Origin: Bordetella genomosp. 11
Lineage (GTDB): Bacteria; Pseudomonadota; Gammaproteobacteria; Burkholderiales; Burkholderiaceae_B
Reading direction: 5' to 3'
DNA: 64,000 bases
Assembly (NCBI RefSeq): GCF_002261215.1
Contig: NZ_NEVS01000004.1
Location: 372,001 to 436,000 of the forward strand
In this document: positions 36,687 to 43,896 of the stretch, piece after piece
How positions within the stretch are numbered: the first letter of the stretch is position 1
How the letters are laid out: each line of letters begins with the position of its first letter
Program-made: the position numbers and the translations under genes
The notes under the pieces: generated by a model
Seen by the model: only the letters and a program-made list of their open reading frames with translations
What the model was told of the DNA's origin: nothing
Database searches by the model: none

Positions 36687-39073
36687 TGTTTTTCTCCCGC
36701 CGCAAGCCACTGCGCGAGCAGGTAATCGGGTTCGATGGGCGTACGGTCCACCGCCACGTCCCGTTCGCGCAGCGCCGCGCGTATCGCGTTGGCGATGGCG
36801 GCGGGCGGCGGCACCGAACCGCCTTCTCCCATTCCCTTGACGCCGAAGGCCGAGAACGGCGATGGCGTGCACAGATGGATGATTTCGATACGGGGCACTT
36901 CCAGCGCGCTGGGTACGAGGTAATCGCCGAACGTCACCGTCTGGGGCTGGCCGTCGGCGTTGTAGCGCATGGCCTCGTACAAGGCTTGTCCGATACCCTG
37001 CGCGACACCGCCGATCACCTGGCCGTCGGCGATCAGCGGATTGACCACGGTGCCGCAATCCTCCACGACCAGGTAGTCCAGGATCCTGGCAAAGCCCGTG
37101 TCGATATCGACTTCGACGCGCGCGGCGTGCACCGCGTAGGAAAACGTGCCCGTTTCCACGCTGGGCCGGTAGAAGGCCTGCAGCGACATGCCGGGCTCGA
37201 TGTCCTTGGGCAGCTTGTGTATCTGTACGGTGGAGATGCGGGCGATCTCCGCCAGCGTCAGGCTGCCGTGCGCGCCGTGCAGGGCGCCGTCGCGCAATTG
37301 CAGCGCGCCCGCTGCATCGCCCAGGTTGGCCGATGCAATGCGCCGTGCCTTGTCGATGAGCGCGGCGCAGGCCTGGGCGACCGCGCCGCCGCCCATGACG
37401 ATGGACCGCGATGCCACCGTTCCCATGCCGTATGGGGTGGCCGCGGTGTCCCCCTGGCGCACCCGGATATCGGCGAGCGCGATGGCCGTGATCTGTGCCG
37501 CGATCTGGGCATAGCTGGTGGCATGACCCTGTCCATGGGCCAGCGTACCGACGTCGATCTCCAGCGTACCGTCGCCGTTCAGGCCGACGCGGGCGGCTTC
37601 ATGTCCATAGACGGTCGGCGATCCGCGGCGGAACCACTCCTCGGACCCATGGCCGGCCTGTTCCACCAGCACGGCGTAGCCCGTGCCGATGCGCTTGCGG
37701 GTATCCGACGGCGGGCTGTCCGTCCAGTTCGCCCGCACATGGGCCGCCGCCTCGTCGACCGCCTGGCGGTAATCGCCGGAATCGTAGGCCAGGCCGGTCG
37801 CCGTGACGTATGGCATCTTCGAGGATGGAATCAGATTGCGCCGGCGTACCTCCACCGGGTCCATGTCCAGGATATGCGCCACTTCGTCGACGATGCGCTC
37901 CATGGCGAAGCAACCGCCGGGACGGCCGACGCCGCGGTAGGGGCCGACCGGGCTTTTGTTCGTGTAGATGCTGATCGCCTGGTAGCGGTAGTTCCGGATA
38001 TCGTAGGGACCGAGCATGACGTTGGCCGCCATGTTGGCCTCGATCGCGCCGGTCGACGTCTTGGCGCAATAGGCGCCGCCGTCGACGATGAAGGTCGCGT
38101 CGATCGCGTGGATGCGGCCGCTATCGTCGAAATAGGCCGCGATGTCCTGGTCGTGCTGGCGGCTATGGTTGCTGGCGACGAAATGTTCGTAGCGGTCTTC
38201 TATCCACCGAACCGGGCGGTCCAGCTCCATGGCCAGGGCGGTCAGTAGCACTTCTTCGGGATACAGGTTGCTTTTGGCGCCGAAGCCGCCACCCACGTCA
38301 GGCACGATGACGCGCAGATCGCTCTCCCGCAGGCCCGGGATCTGCTGCGCGATGAAGCTGCGTATCAGGTGCGGGCGCTGCGTCGATAGATGGACGTGCA
38401 GCGCGCCGCTCGCCTTGTCGCGTTGGGCCAGGCAGCCGCGGCCCTCCAGCGGACTGGCGAGCACCCGTTCCATGGTGAAGCGCCGGCAAACCCGGCGCAG
38501 GCCCGCATCGCCTCGCGCGGTCGCCGCTTCGATCGCATCGAAGTCGCCGATCGTGCGCGCGGCCCGCATGATCAAATTGGAGTCGAGGTTTTCGTGCAAC
38601 GGAGCGCCGGGCTTTTCCCATTCCGTCCGCGCCTGCAGGACGGGCGGAAGCGGTTCGATATCCAGCTCGATGGATTCCGCCCAGCGCTCCGCCTGCGCGC
38701 GGGTGGGCGCCATGACCAGCGCCACCGGCTCGCCGACGAAGCGCACCTTGTCCGTTGCCAGCAGCGGATAAGGCGCACCGTGAAAGCCTTCCCGCAGCAG
38801 TTCCGCCTTGATGGGCAGCGCCCGTCCTTCGAAGTGCCGCGCCAGCCGCACGTTTTGCGGCGGGACATCTTCGCCGATTCGCACACCCTTGAGCACGCCG
38901 TGCGCCACGGGACTTCGAACGAAGGCGATTTCCAGGCAGTCGCGCACGGCGATGTCGGCAATGAACGCCGCGGCGCCGGCCAGGTGGCGCGCGTCTTCCC
39001 TGCGGGGGACGCGGGCGCCGATCAGCCCCTGCGTCATGCCGGTATCGCGCACGGGCGCGTCTACGCTATCCAT
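36683..39073 (-). CDS. Molybdenum hydroxylase, large Mo-pterin subunit (xanthine dehydrogenase family)
   Basis: The 796-residue catalytic subunit begins with an aldehyde oxidase/xanthine dehydrogenase a/b hammerhead domain (IGARVPRREDARHLAGAAAF). It continues with the Mo-pyranopterin domains: PYRGVGRPGGCFAMERIVDEVA, GGGFGAKSN and the active-site Glu in VKGMGEGGSVPP. It lacks the AYRCSFR signature of true CO dehydrogenase, so a CO substrate is unlikely. In many related enzymes it inserts oxygen from water next to a ring nitrogen or oxidises an aromatic aldehyde. No XdhC/CoxDEF maturation genes are adjacent. It is four bases downstream of the Bug gene. Confidence 0.93.
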   Translation of the reverse strand: MDSVDAPVRDTGMTQGLIGARVPRREDARHLAGAAAFIADIAVRDCLEIAFVRSPVAHGVLKGVRIGEDVPPQNVRLARHFEGRALPIKAELLREGFHGAPYPLLATDKVRFVGEPVALVMAPTRAQAERWAESIELDIEPLPPVLQARTEWEKPGAPLHENLDSNLIMRAARTIGDFDAIEAATARGDAGLRRVCRRFTMERVLASPLEGRGCLAQRDKASGALHVHLSTQRPHLIRSFIAQQIPGLRESDLRVIVPDVGGGFGAKSNLYPEEVLLTALAMELDRPVRWIEDRYEHFVASNHSRQHDQDIAAYFDDSGRIHAIDATFIVDGGAYCAKTSTGAIEANMAANVMLGPYDIRNYRYQAISIYTNKSPVGPYRGVGRPGGCFAMERIVDEVAHILDMDPVEVRRRNLIPSSKMPYVTATGLAYDSGDYRQAVDEAAAHVRANWTDSPPSDTRKRIGTGYAVLVEQAGHGSEEWFRRGSPTVYGHEAARVGLNGDGTLEIDVGTLAHGQGHATSYAQIAAQITAIALADIRVRQGDTAATPYGMGTVASRSIVMGGGAVAQACAALIDKARRIASANLGDAAGALQLRDGALHGAHGSLTLAEIARISTVQIHKLPKDIEPGMSLQAFYRPSVETGTFSYAVHAARVEVDIDTGFARILDYLVVEDCGTVVNPLIADGQVIGGVAQGIGQALYEAMRYNADGQPQTVTFGDYLVPSALEVPRIEIIHLCTPSPFSAFGVKGMGEGGSVPPPAAIANAIRAALRERDVAVDRTPIEPDYLLAQWLAAGEKQ

Positions 39074-39077
39074 GATG

Positions 39078-40088
39078 TCACTGATCCACGGTGATGTTGC
39101 CCGCCTTGATGATGGCGATCCACTTCTGGCTGTCGGCCTTCATGCGGTCGGCCAGTTGCTGCGGGGTGCCGCCGGTAGGCACCAGGCCGAGGTCGAGCAG
39201 TCTTTTCTGGATGTCCGGCCTGGCCAGGATGCGATTGACGGAGGCATTCAATTGCTGGACGACGGCGTCCGGCGTGGCTGCCGGGGCCAGCAGGACGAAC
39301 CAGCTGGCCATGTCGGTATCGGGCACGCCGAAGTCCTTCATCGGAGGCACTTCGGGCAGGGTGGGAAAGCGTTTCGGCCCGGCGATGGCAAGGATGCGGA
39401 CCCGCCCGTTGCTGACCTGGGGCAGGGCGGGCGCGAGGTTTTCGAAGGAATAGTCGACTTCGCCGGACGCGAGCGCGACGACCTCCGGCCCGCTTCCCTT
39501 GTAGGGGATATGGACGCCTTTCAGATGTTCGACCTGGTTAAGCCATTCGCCCGCCAGATGCAGGGTGCTGGCCGTGCCGGCGGACCCGAACGACAACTTG
39601 TTGTTGTCCGATCGCTGGTGCGCGATGGTCAGGAACTCCGGCACCGTCTTCGCGGGCATGGTGGGGCCCACGATGAGGAAGGCGGGAACGTCGACCAGAC
39701 CGACAACGGGCCGCAGCGAGCGTTCGGCGTCGTAGTTCAGGTTCTTGTAGAGGTAGGCGTTGTTGACGACCGACGTCGTGGCCAGAAGCAGCGTATGGCC
39801 ATCGGCGGGCGCATTGATCACGAAGCGCGTCGCGATCTGGGTGCTGCCGCCCGGTTTGTTTTCGACGATGAAGGCCTGGTGGTATTCATCGTTCAGCTGC
39901 TGCGCGATCACCCGCGCGACGATATCGGAGGCTCCCCCCGCGGCGAAGGGCACGACGATGGTGACGGGACGGTCCGGGTAGGCCGCGCTGGCGGTCCCTA
40001 GCCCGCAGGCCAGGATGCCTGCCGCACAGCCCGCGCGCACCATGCGCGGGAGCCAGCCGGCGCCGCCGGCATTGAAGATTCTGAACAT
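39078..40088 (-). CDS. Bug-family tripartite tricarboxylate transporter substrate-binding protein
   Basis: The 336-residue periplasmic protein has a long signal peptide (MVRAGCAAGILACGLGTASA) and mature start AYPDRPVTIVVPFAAGGASDIVARV. It also has the family's NKPGGSTQIATRFV and SFGSAGTASTLHLAGEWLN segments. AAGGGG precedes the ATG by seven bases. First gene of the leftward molybdenum-hydroxylase operon, so it probably binds the pathway substrate, likely an aromatic or heteroaromatic acid. No membrane components of the transporter are nearby. The start region lies beside twin GTATAC operator-like sites. Confidence 0.92.
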   Translation of the reverse strand: MFRIFNAGGAGWLPRMVRAGCAAGILACGLGTASAAYPDRPVTIVVPFAAGGASDIVARVIAQQLNDEYHQAFIVENKPGGSTQIATRFVINAPADGHTLLLATTSVVNNAYLYKNLNYDAERSLRPVVGLVDVPAFLIVGPTMPAKTVPEFLTIAHQRSDNNKLSFGSAGTASTLHLAGEWLNQVEHLKGVHIPYKGSGPEVVALASGEVDYSFENLAPALPQVSNGRVRILAIAGPKRFPTLPEVPPMKDFGVPDTDMASWFVLLAPAATPDAVVQQLNASVNRILARPDIQKRLLDLGLVPTGGTPQQLADRMKADSQKWIAIIKAGNITVDQ

Positions 40089-40101
40089 TATTCACCCCTT
40101 G

Positions 40102-40130
40102 AAGTATACGTTTATCAATTAAAGTATACG
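40102..40130. promoter_or_regulatory. Twin AAGTATACG operator sites between Bug and gntR genes
   Basis: AAGTATACG occurs at 40102-40110 and again at 40122-40130, exactly 20 bases apart (about two helical turns). GTATAC is palindromic and typical of FCD-type GntR operators. On the minus strand each copy contains TATACT, a good -10 box for the leftward operon. Binding of the divergent GntR product here would control both directions. Confidence 0.65.
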
Positions 40131-40210
40131 AGATGGAAGAATAATATCTGAGCGTGCTAGCATGTCAAGCACAATCTGGCTCGACTCGGGCCGCGATAAA
40201 CGGAACATCC

Positions 40211-40915
40211 ATGGCAACCTTTGCTGAGGACCTCAGGTCTTCAACCGCTGGCGGGGAGGCACGCGCGGCCCGTCTACCGAATGTGTACGAAGCTTTGTTC
40301 GAGCAGATCGTGACGGGCAAGCTGCGCGCGGGGGAGCGCCTGTTGATCGACGAGCTTGCGGAACGATTCGGCGTCAGCAAAATCCCGGTGCGGGAAGCAT
40401 TGAAGGCGCTCGAAGCAAAGGGCTGGGTGGAGTCCGCGCCGCGGCGGGGCACCTATGTGCGGCGTCTGTCGATGGCCGAACTTCATGAACTTTTCGAGTT
40501 GCGCCAGATCATCGAGCCGGAGATCACCGCCATGGCGGCCCACCGGCGCCGCGCCGCCCACCTGCAGCAATTGCTGGCGCTGGTAGAGGAGGGCGAGCGG
40601 GCGGTGGAGCGCAACGACTTCGTCAGCAGCTCGCGCATCAACTCCCAATTCCATACGGTGATCGCGCAGGCGGCCGACAATGCGCTGGCTTTCTCGGTGA
40701 TTCAGGAGCTGGAGCTGCGGCTCTGCCGGTATTTCTTCGTGGCAGAGTGGGAAGAGCGCAAGGAATCCATGCGTCAGCACCAGCGCCTGTACGAAGCGAT
40801 CCTCGCGCAGAACGCCGATGAGGCGCGTCGCCTGACCATCGCGCATCTGCGGCACACCGAGGCGATGGCGACGCGCTCGATTTCCGCGCAACGCACGCCG
40901 GAGCTCGCGGAATAG
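40211..40915 (+). CDS. GntR-family transcriptional regulator, FCD subfamily
   Basis: The 234-residue regulator has its winged helix at VYEALFEQIVTGKLRAGERLLIDELAERFGVSKIPVREALKALEAKGW (quoted in part) and a C-terminal FCD helical domain with ELFELRQIIEPEITAMAA and SRINSQFHTVIAQAADN. The ATG at 40211 is preferred; a GTG at 40154 would add 19 residues. It is divergent from the molybdenum-hydroxylase operon, with the twin GTATAC sites between. It probably represses that operon until its aromatic substrate or product binds the FCD pocket. Confidence 0.9.
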   Translation: MATFAEDLRSSTAGGEARAARLPNVYEALFEQIVTGKLRAGERLLIDELAERFGVSKIPVREALKALEAKGWVESAPRRGTYVRRLSMAELHELFELRQIIEPEITAMAAHRRRAAHLQQLLALVEEGERAVERNDFVSSSRINSQFHTVIAQAADNALAFSVIQELELRLCRYFFVAEWEERKESMRQHQRLYEAILAQNADEARRLTIAHLRHTEAMATRSISAQRTPELAE

Positions 40916-41017
40916 GCGCGGTCCGCGAACGGGGATTGAGCGCGCCCTTGCAAGGATCCGGAAGGGCGGGTGCGGGGCGCCGAAAGGCGGCCAGGGGAAG
41001 ACCGCTCGCGCCGCGCT

Positions 41018-41554
41018 TCAGGCGCCGAGGGCGCCTTTGCGCGCCGTCTTGGCCGTGTGCGGCACGGACACCAGCCGGGTGCCGGCCCAGCGGTCGTGCA
41101 GGAACTGGCCTTCGGGATCCAGCCACGACCCGACGAAAACGGCGAACGGCGCGGCCACGATGAACATCAGCGTGGCGGGCCAGTGCGTCACGGATTCAAT
41201 TCCCCAGACCGCCAGCGCCGCGATCATCGGCAGGATCCAGGCAAAGCCATAGCGCCACACCAGCCGTGCCAACGACGGCGGGCTTCCGTCCCGACCCACC
41301 AGCCGGATGTTCCAGGTCTTCATGGGCAGCGTCTGGCCCGAGCGGGCCCAGCACACGACGAAATAGCAGCCGATGGCAAGAAAAAGCCATGCCTGGCGGG
41401 CCGTACGCAGCATCAGGCCGCTGCGGCTTTGGGTCAGGGTGTCGAACAGATAATCGGCCAGGAAAACCACGCCGAAGAGCAGGACAGCCTCGTACATCAT
41501 GCAGGCGAAACGGCGCAGGCGCGGCGGCGTGGGCAGGACAGGCGGATTGTTCAT
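41018..41554 (-). CDS. RDD-family inner-membrane protein
   Basis: The 178-residue protein has the RDD domain: RLRRFACMMYEAVLLFGVVFLADYLF (first helix), SGLMLRTARQAWLFLAIGCYFVVCW (second helix), the GQTLPMKTWNIRLVG segment and a third hydrophobic region (WPATLMFIVAAPFAVFVGSW). It closes with GQFLHDRWAGTRLV, diagnostic for the family. Some RDD proteins are linked to ion transport, but the function of this branch is unknown. It stands nine bases from the alpha/beta-hydrolase gene on the same strand, yet probably belongs to the core genome rather than to that pair. Confidence 0.85.
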   Translation of the reverse strand: MNNPPVLPTPPRLRRFACMMYEAVLLFGVVFLADYLFDTLTQSRSGLMLRTARQAWLFLAIGCYFVVCWARSGQTLPMKTWNIRLVGRDGSPPSLARLVWRYGFAWILPMIAALAVWGIESVTHWPATLMFIVAAPFAVFVGSWLDPEGQFLHDRWAGTRLVSVPHTAKTARKGALGA

Positions 41555-41563
41555 AGGCGCGTA

Positions 41564-42499
41564 TTATCCGACAGATTCGCCACCGTTCGACGGGGACGAT
41601 GGCTCCGCGCCACGCCTGCGCGCGGTTCTGCCGATCGCATCGGCGATTGCTTGATACAGGGCGGACGGAAGATCGTGACCCATGCCGTAGACAGGCATGA
41701 ATTCGGCTCCGCGAATGGATGCGGCCGTATCCCTGCCGCACTCCAGCGGTATCAGGGGATCGTCGACCCCGTGCACAACCAGGGCCGGCGCCACGATCCG
41801 CGCAAGCCTTGAACGGATGTCACCGACAGCGGCGATCGCGCCCAATTGCCTGCCGAACGCGGCCGGATCGTAGGCGCGCCTGACTTCCTCCAAAACCAGG
41901 ATTCGGTGTGCTTCCTCGTTGAATGGATAGCCGGGACTCGCGATGCGCCGGGCAAACGCAAGGCTATGCTCCAGGAATCCTGCTTCGTCCTCGGAAGGGT
42001 GAGGCGCGCGTGTCGTCAGCATTGCCATGATGTCTGTCGCGGCCGAGGGAAGATTCGGATTCCCGGTGCTGGACATGATGGACGTCAGCGACAATATCCG
42101 TTCGGGATACTCACTGGACATCAGTTGGGCGATCATGCCCCCCATCGACCTGCCAACGACGTGTGCACGATCGATTTTCAGGCTATCGAGCAGCCCAATT
42201 GCATCCGCCGCCATGTCGTGCAGCGTGTAGGGCACGTCCGGCGTTCGGCCTGCCGCGATCGCATTGGCCAATGCCGAAAAATCCGGCGGCGCAACGTATG
42301 TGAAATGCGTCGAGCGACCTGCATCGCGGTTGTCGAACCGGATCACGCGAAAGCCTTTGGCCGCCAGGCGATCGCAGAATGGCGCTGTCCACCGGACCAT
42401 CTGGGCGCCAAGGCCCGAGATCAACAGAATGACCTCAACGTTTTCATCGCCGAAACTGTCATAGCCAATGGTGATGCCGTTTGCTTCTACGGATTTCAT
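41564..42499 (-). CDS. Alpha/beta-hydrolase
   Basis: The 311-residue alpha/beta-hydrolase of the lactonase/haloperoxidase-like type has a nucleophile elbow VGRSMGGMIAQ (Ser), acid VVHGVDDPLIP (Asp) and catalytic His in GMGHDLP. The oxyanion region is ISGLGAQM and FDNRDAGRSTH is a family marker. The substrate is unknown; esters and lactones are typical. It overlaps the DUF1330 gene upstream by four bases, so they are co-translated from the repeat-covered promoter at 43118-43146. Confidence 0.88.
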   Translation of the reverse strand: MKSVEANGITIGYDSFGDENVEVILLISGLGAQMVRWTAPFCDRLAAKGFRVIRFDNRDAGRSTHFTYVAPPDFSALANAIAAGRTPDVPYTLHDMAADAIGLLDSLKIDRAHVVGRSMGGMIAQLMSSEYPERILSLTSIMSSTGNPNLPSAATDIMAMLTTRAPHPSEDEAGFLEHSLAFARRIASPGYPFNEEAHRILVLEEVRRAYDPAAFGRQLGAIAAVGDIRSRLARIVAPALVVHGVDDPLIPLECGRDTAASIRGAEFMPVYGMGHDLPSALYQAIADAIGRTARRRGAEPSSPSNGGESVG

Positions 42500-42954
42500 C
42501 GGTCCATTCCCTTATGAAACTCGGCCTCGTCAAGCTGAGTGACGGGAAGAAGGCGTGAATCTTCGACTGCAGCCGTCCGGTGCCCCATTCCGGCGAGGTA
42601 CTCTTTGTTGTCCGCGAAAGCGAGGAACGATTGGGCATTGCTTTGACGAACCATCATGAGCAGATCCCATCGTTCGTGTTCGGGCCCGATCAAGAGGGGG
42701 CCTCCGACACCGAGAAATAGCAGTTCACCGCCGCTTTCGCGCAGCAAGGGAAGCGTGTGGCGGATGTAGCGATCAAACGCTTCAGCACCGCTGATCGGGG
42801 CCTTTGCCGCTAACTCCGGATTGCGGGAATAGTCGGCAATTTCGCGAAAGCGCAACAGGTTCATCATGACGATGCTGCCATGCATCCCTCGCACTACAAA
42901 CGCGCGACCCGATTGTTGCGTCGGCTCCAGGAACCGCGGAAAGGGAGTGGTCAT
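42496..42954 (-). CDS. DUF1330-like small dimeric alpha/beta-barrel protein
   Basis: The 152-residue protein resembles the DUF1330/EthD-like ferredoxin-fold family: VVRGMHGSIVMMNLLRFREIADY, EAFDRYIRHTLPLL, then ERWDLLMMVRQSNAQSFLAFADNKEYL (quoted in parts). Such proteins often accompany oxidative or lactone metabolism as small enzymes or chaperone-like partners. GGGA lies eight bases before the ATG. It is the first gene of a two-gene leftward unit with the hydrolase. Its 5' leader is about 155 bases and contains only a four-codon mini-frame. Confidence 0.7.
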   Translation of the reverse strand: MTTPFPRFLEPTQQSGRAFVVRGMHGSIVMMNLLRFREIADYSRNPELAAKAPISGAEAFDRYIRHTLPLLRESGGELLFLGVGGPLLIGPEHERWDLLMMVRQSNAQSFLAFADNKEYLAGMGHRTAAVEDSRLLPVTQLDEAEFHKGMDR

Positions 42955-43116
42955 TTTTGATTTCCCGTGTCAGTGTCTAAACGCCGGTCCCATGTCGAAG
43001 AACAGCAGGGGAGCGGGCCGCATCCTTGATAAGCCCTTATGACGGTCGGGATTCGGCTGCGGAACGCCCGCGGTAGCGTCGGGCCTTCAAGCATCTTTCA
43101 TGGCGCGAGCTCGTAA
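42955..43116 (-). other. Leader of the DUF1330-hydrolase unit
   Basis: This stretch is the 5' leader expected from the promoter at 43118-43146. It contains a four-codon mini-frame (Met-Lys-Asp-Ala-stop, start at about 43102) and no other convincing gene. Confidence 0.35.
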
Positions 43117-43156
43117 AATAATACCCGGGTGAAAATATTAAGTCAATAATACCCGG
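43117..43156. repeat. Direct repeats AATAATACCCGG over a promoter
   Basis: AATAATACCCGG occurs at 43117-43128 and 43145-43156, 28 bases apart. On the minus strand one copy abuts the -35 box and the other covers the -10 box of the promoter at 43118-43146. The first copy extends to ATACCCGGGT, a near palindrome. These look like binding sites of an unlinked repressor. Confidence 0.6.
43118..43146 (-). promoter_or_regulatory. Strong sigma70 promoter reading left into the DUF1330-hydrolase pair
   Basis: On the minus strand TTGACT (43146-43141) and TATTAT (43123-43118) are separated by exactly 17 bases. The area is markedly AT-richer than the surroundings. Confidence 0.65.
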
Positions 43157-43293
43157 ATATAAAAAGCCGGCCGTTGCACTTTGCAGTGACGCGCCGGCTT
43201 TGTGGGACGCAATCAGCCAAGGAAGGTCGTGTTGACGGCCGGTTCGCAACACACCGCCCCTGCGCGGCGCGGCGGCGGGGCAGCGAGGCAGTG

Positions 43294-43357
43294 GTGCAGC
43301 GGTGTAGCGGTGTAGCGGTGCGGCGGTGCGGCGGTGCGGCGGTGCGGCGGTGCAGCG
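43294..43357 (+). repeat. Eight tandem copies of an 8-bp unit
   Basis: The units in order are GTGCAGCG, GTGTAGCG (two), GTGCGGCG (four), GTGCAGCG, with no gaps. The array lies between the DUF1330 promoter and the terminator of the small-protein gene, outside recognised coding sequence. It is a microsatellite-like array and may vary in copy number between strains. Confidence 0.85.
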
Positions 43358-43407
43358 AGGCTGCCCTGGCGTCGGCGGGGCCCGGCGAAGTTCCAGGCCG
43401 CGAGGGC

Positions 43408-43437
43408 AAAAAAAAGCCCGCCACGAGGGCGGGTTTT
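43408..43437 (-). terminator. Rho-independent terminator of the small-protein gene
   Basis: CCCGCC and GGCGGG (43417-43422 and 43428-43433) form a stem with a 5-base loop. On the minus strand it is followed by eight T. The plus strand has four T after it, so it may stop transcription from both sides. Confidence 0.8.
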
Positions 43438-43506
43438 AAAAGGGGCTTATGCAGCCCCCAAGGGGAACTTAAGCTTTGCAGGGCGCTGGAGCCTTTTGAG
43501 GCTGCT

Positions 43507-43686
43507 TCAGGCGCGGGCTGCTTCGCCGCCGTGGCGGCCGGCCGGATCCCGGAAGGAGCGGCCGAGCTTGCTGATCAGTTTGCCCAGGGCCCGGAGGGGA
43601 CGGGGGCGGAATTGTTCTTCAATGGCCTGACGCATCAGTTGGCGTTCCAGTTCGTCAGTCAGGCGGAGCGGTTCACGTTCGTTCAC
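43507..43686 (-). CDS. Conserved-looking small basic protein (59 residues)
   Basis: A short frame starts at GTG (43686) with AGGA seven bases upstream and encodes 59 residues beginning MNEREPLRLTDELERQLM. The protein is amphipathic and charge-rich, with an acidic helical first half and a basic second half (PRPLRALGKLISKLGRSFRD). No signal peptide or membrane helix is seen. Codon use fits the neighbouring genes and a strong terminator follows 70 bases downstream, so expression is likely. I do not recognise the family. Its position before pxpB, divergent from it, gives no clear clue to function. Confidence 0.65.
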   Translation of the reverse strand: MNEREPLRLTDELERQLMRQAIEEQFRPRPLRALGKLISKLGRSFRDPAGRHGGEAARA

Positions 43687-43754
43687 GATAATATCCTGGG
43701 TGCTAAAAGCAAGCGCCGCGTTCCATCAGATGAGGTCACTTCGTTTCGCGCGCT

Positions 43755-43789
43755 CTAGGGATAACCCGAATTTTAGGGGTTAACCCTAG
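43755..43789. repeat. 13-bp inverted repeat between the small-protein gene and pxpB
   Basis: CTAGGGATAACCC (43755-43767) and GGGTTAACCCTAG (43777-43789) are complementary at 12 of 13 positions around a 9-base spacer. It lies in the divergent intergenic region and could be an operator or RNA hairpin. Confidence 0.6.
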
Positions 43790-43884
43790 ATAATGCAAGT
43801 CGCGGAAAAGCAACAGTTCGGGTCCCGGCGACGTCGTCGCGGCAGCGCAGCTGAAAACGGGGCCGTATAACACGCGCCAACCTC

Positions 43885-43890
43885 TACAAT
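43885..43890 (+). promoter_or_regulatory. -10 box immediately before pxpB
   Basis: TACAAT ends six bases before the pxpB ATG. No Shine-Dalgarno sequence is visible, so pxpB may be read from a leaderless transcript. Confidence 0.35.
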
Positions 43891-43896
43891 CCGCGC

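Noticed and set aside
36242..38248. A 660-codon open frame opposite the Mo-hydroxylase large subunit
   Set aside because: The hydroxylase subunits have complete cofactor motifs on the other strand.
36683..39073. Carbon monoxide dehydrogenase (CoxMSL) as the identity of the hydroxylase
   Set aside because: The large subunit lacks the AYRCSFR active-site loop of CO dehydrogenase and the coxDEF maturation genes are absent, although a CoxG-like gene is present.
30494..40088. A plain nicotinate (nic) operon
   Set aside because: The FAD monooxygenase resembles NicC, but the ring-cleavage enzyme is LigB-type rather than NicX, and nicE/nicF/nicD-type genes are not seen.
43294..43357. CRISPR array
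   Set aside because: The units are only 8 bases with no spacers; this is a simple tandem repeat.
43143..43758. Proteins encoded across the tandem repeat on either strand
   Set aside because: The frames are driven by the repeat (His-Arg-Thr or Gly-Gly-Ala runs), lack ribosome sites, and the plus-strand one overlaps the better-supported small gene and its terminator.
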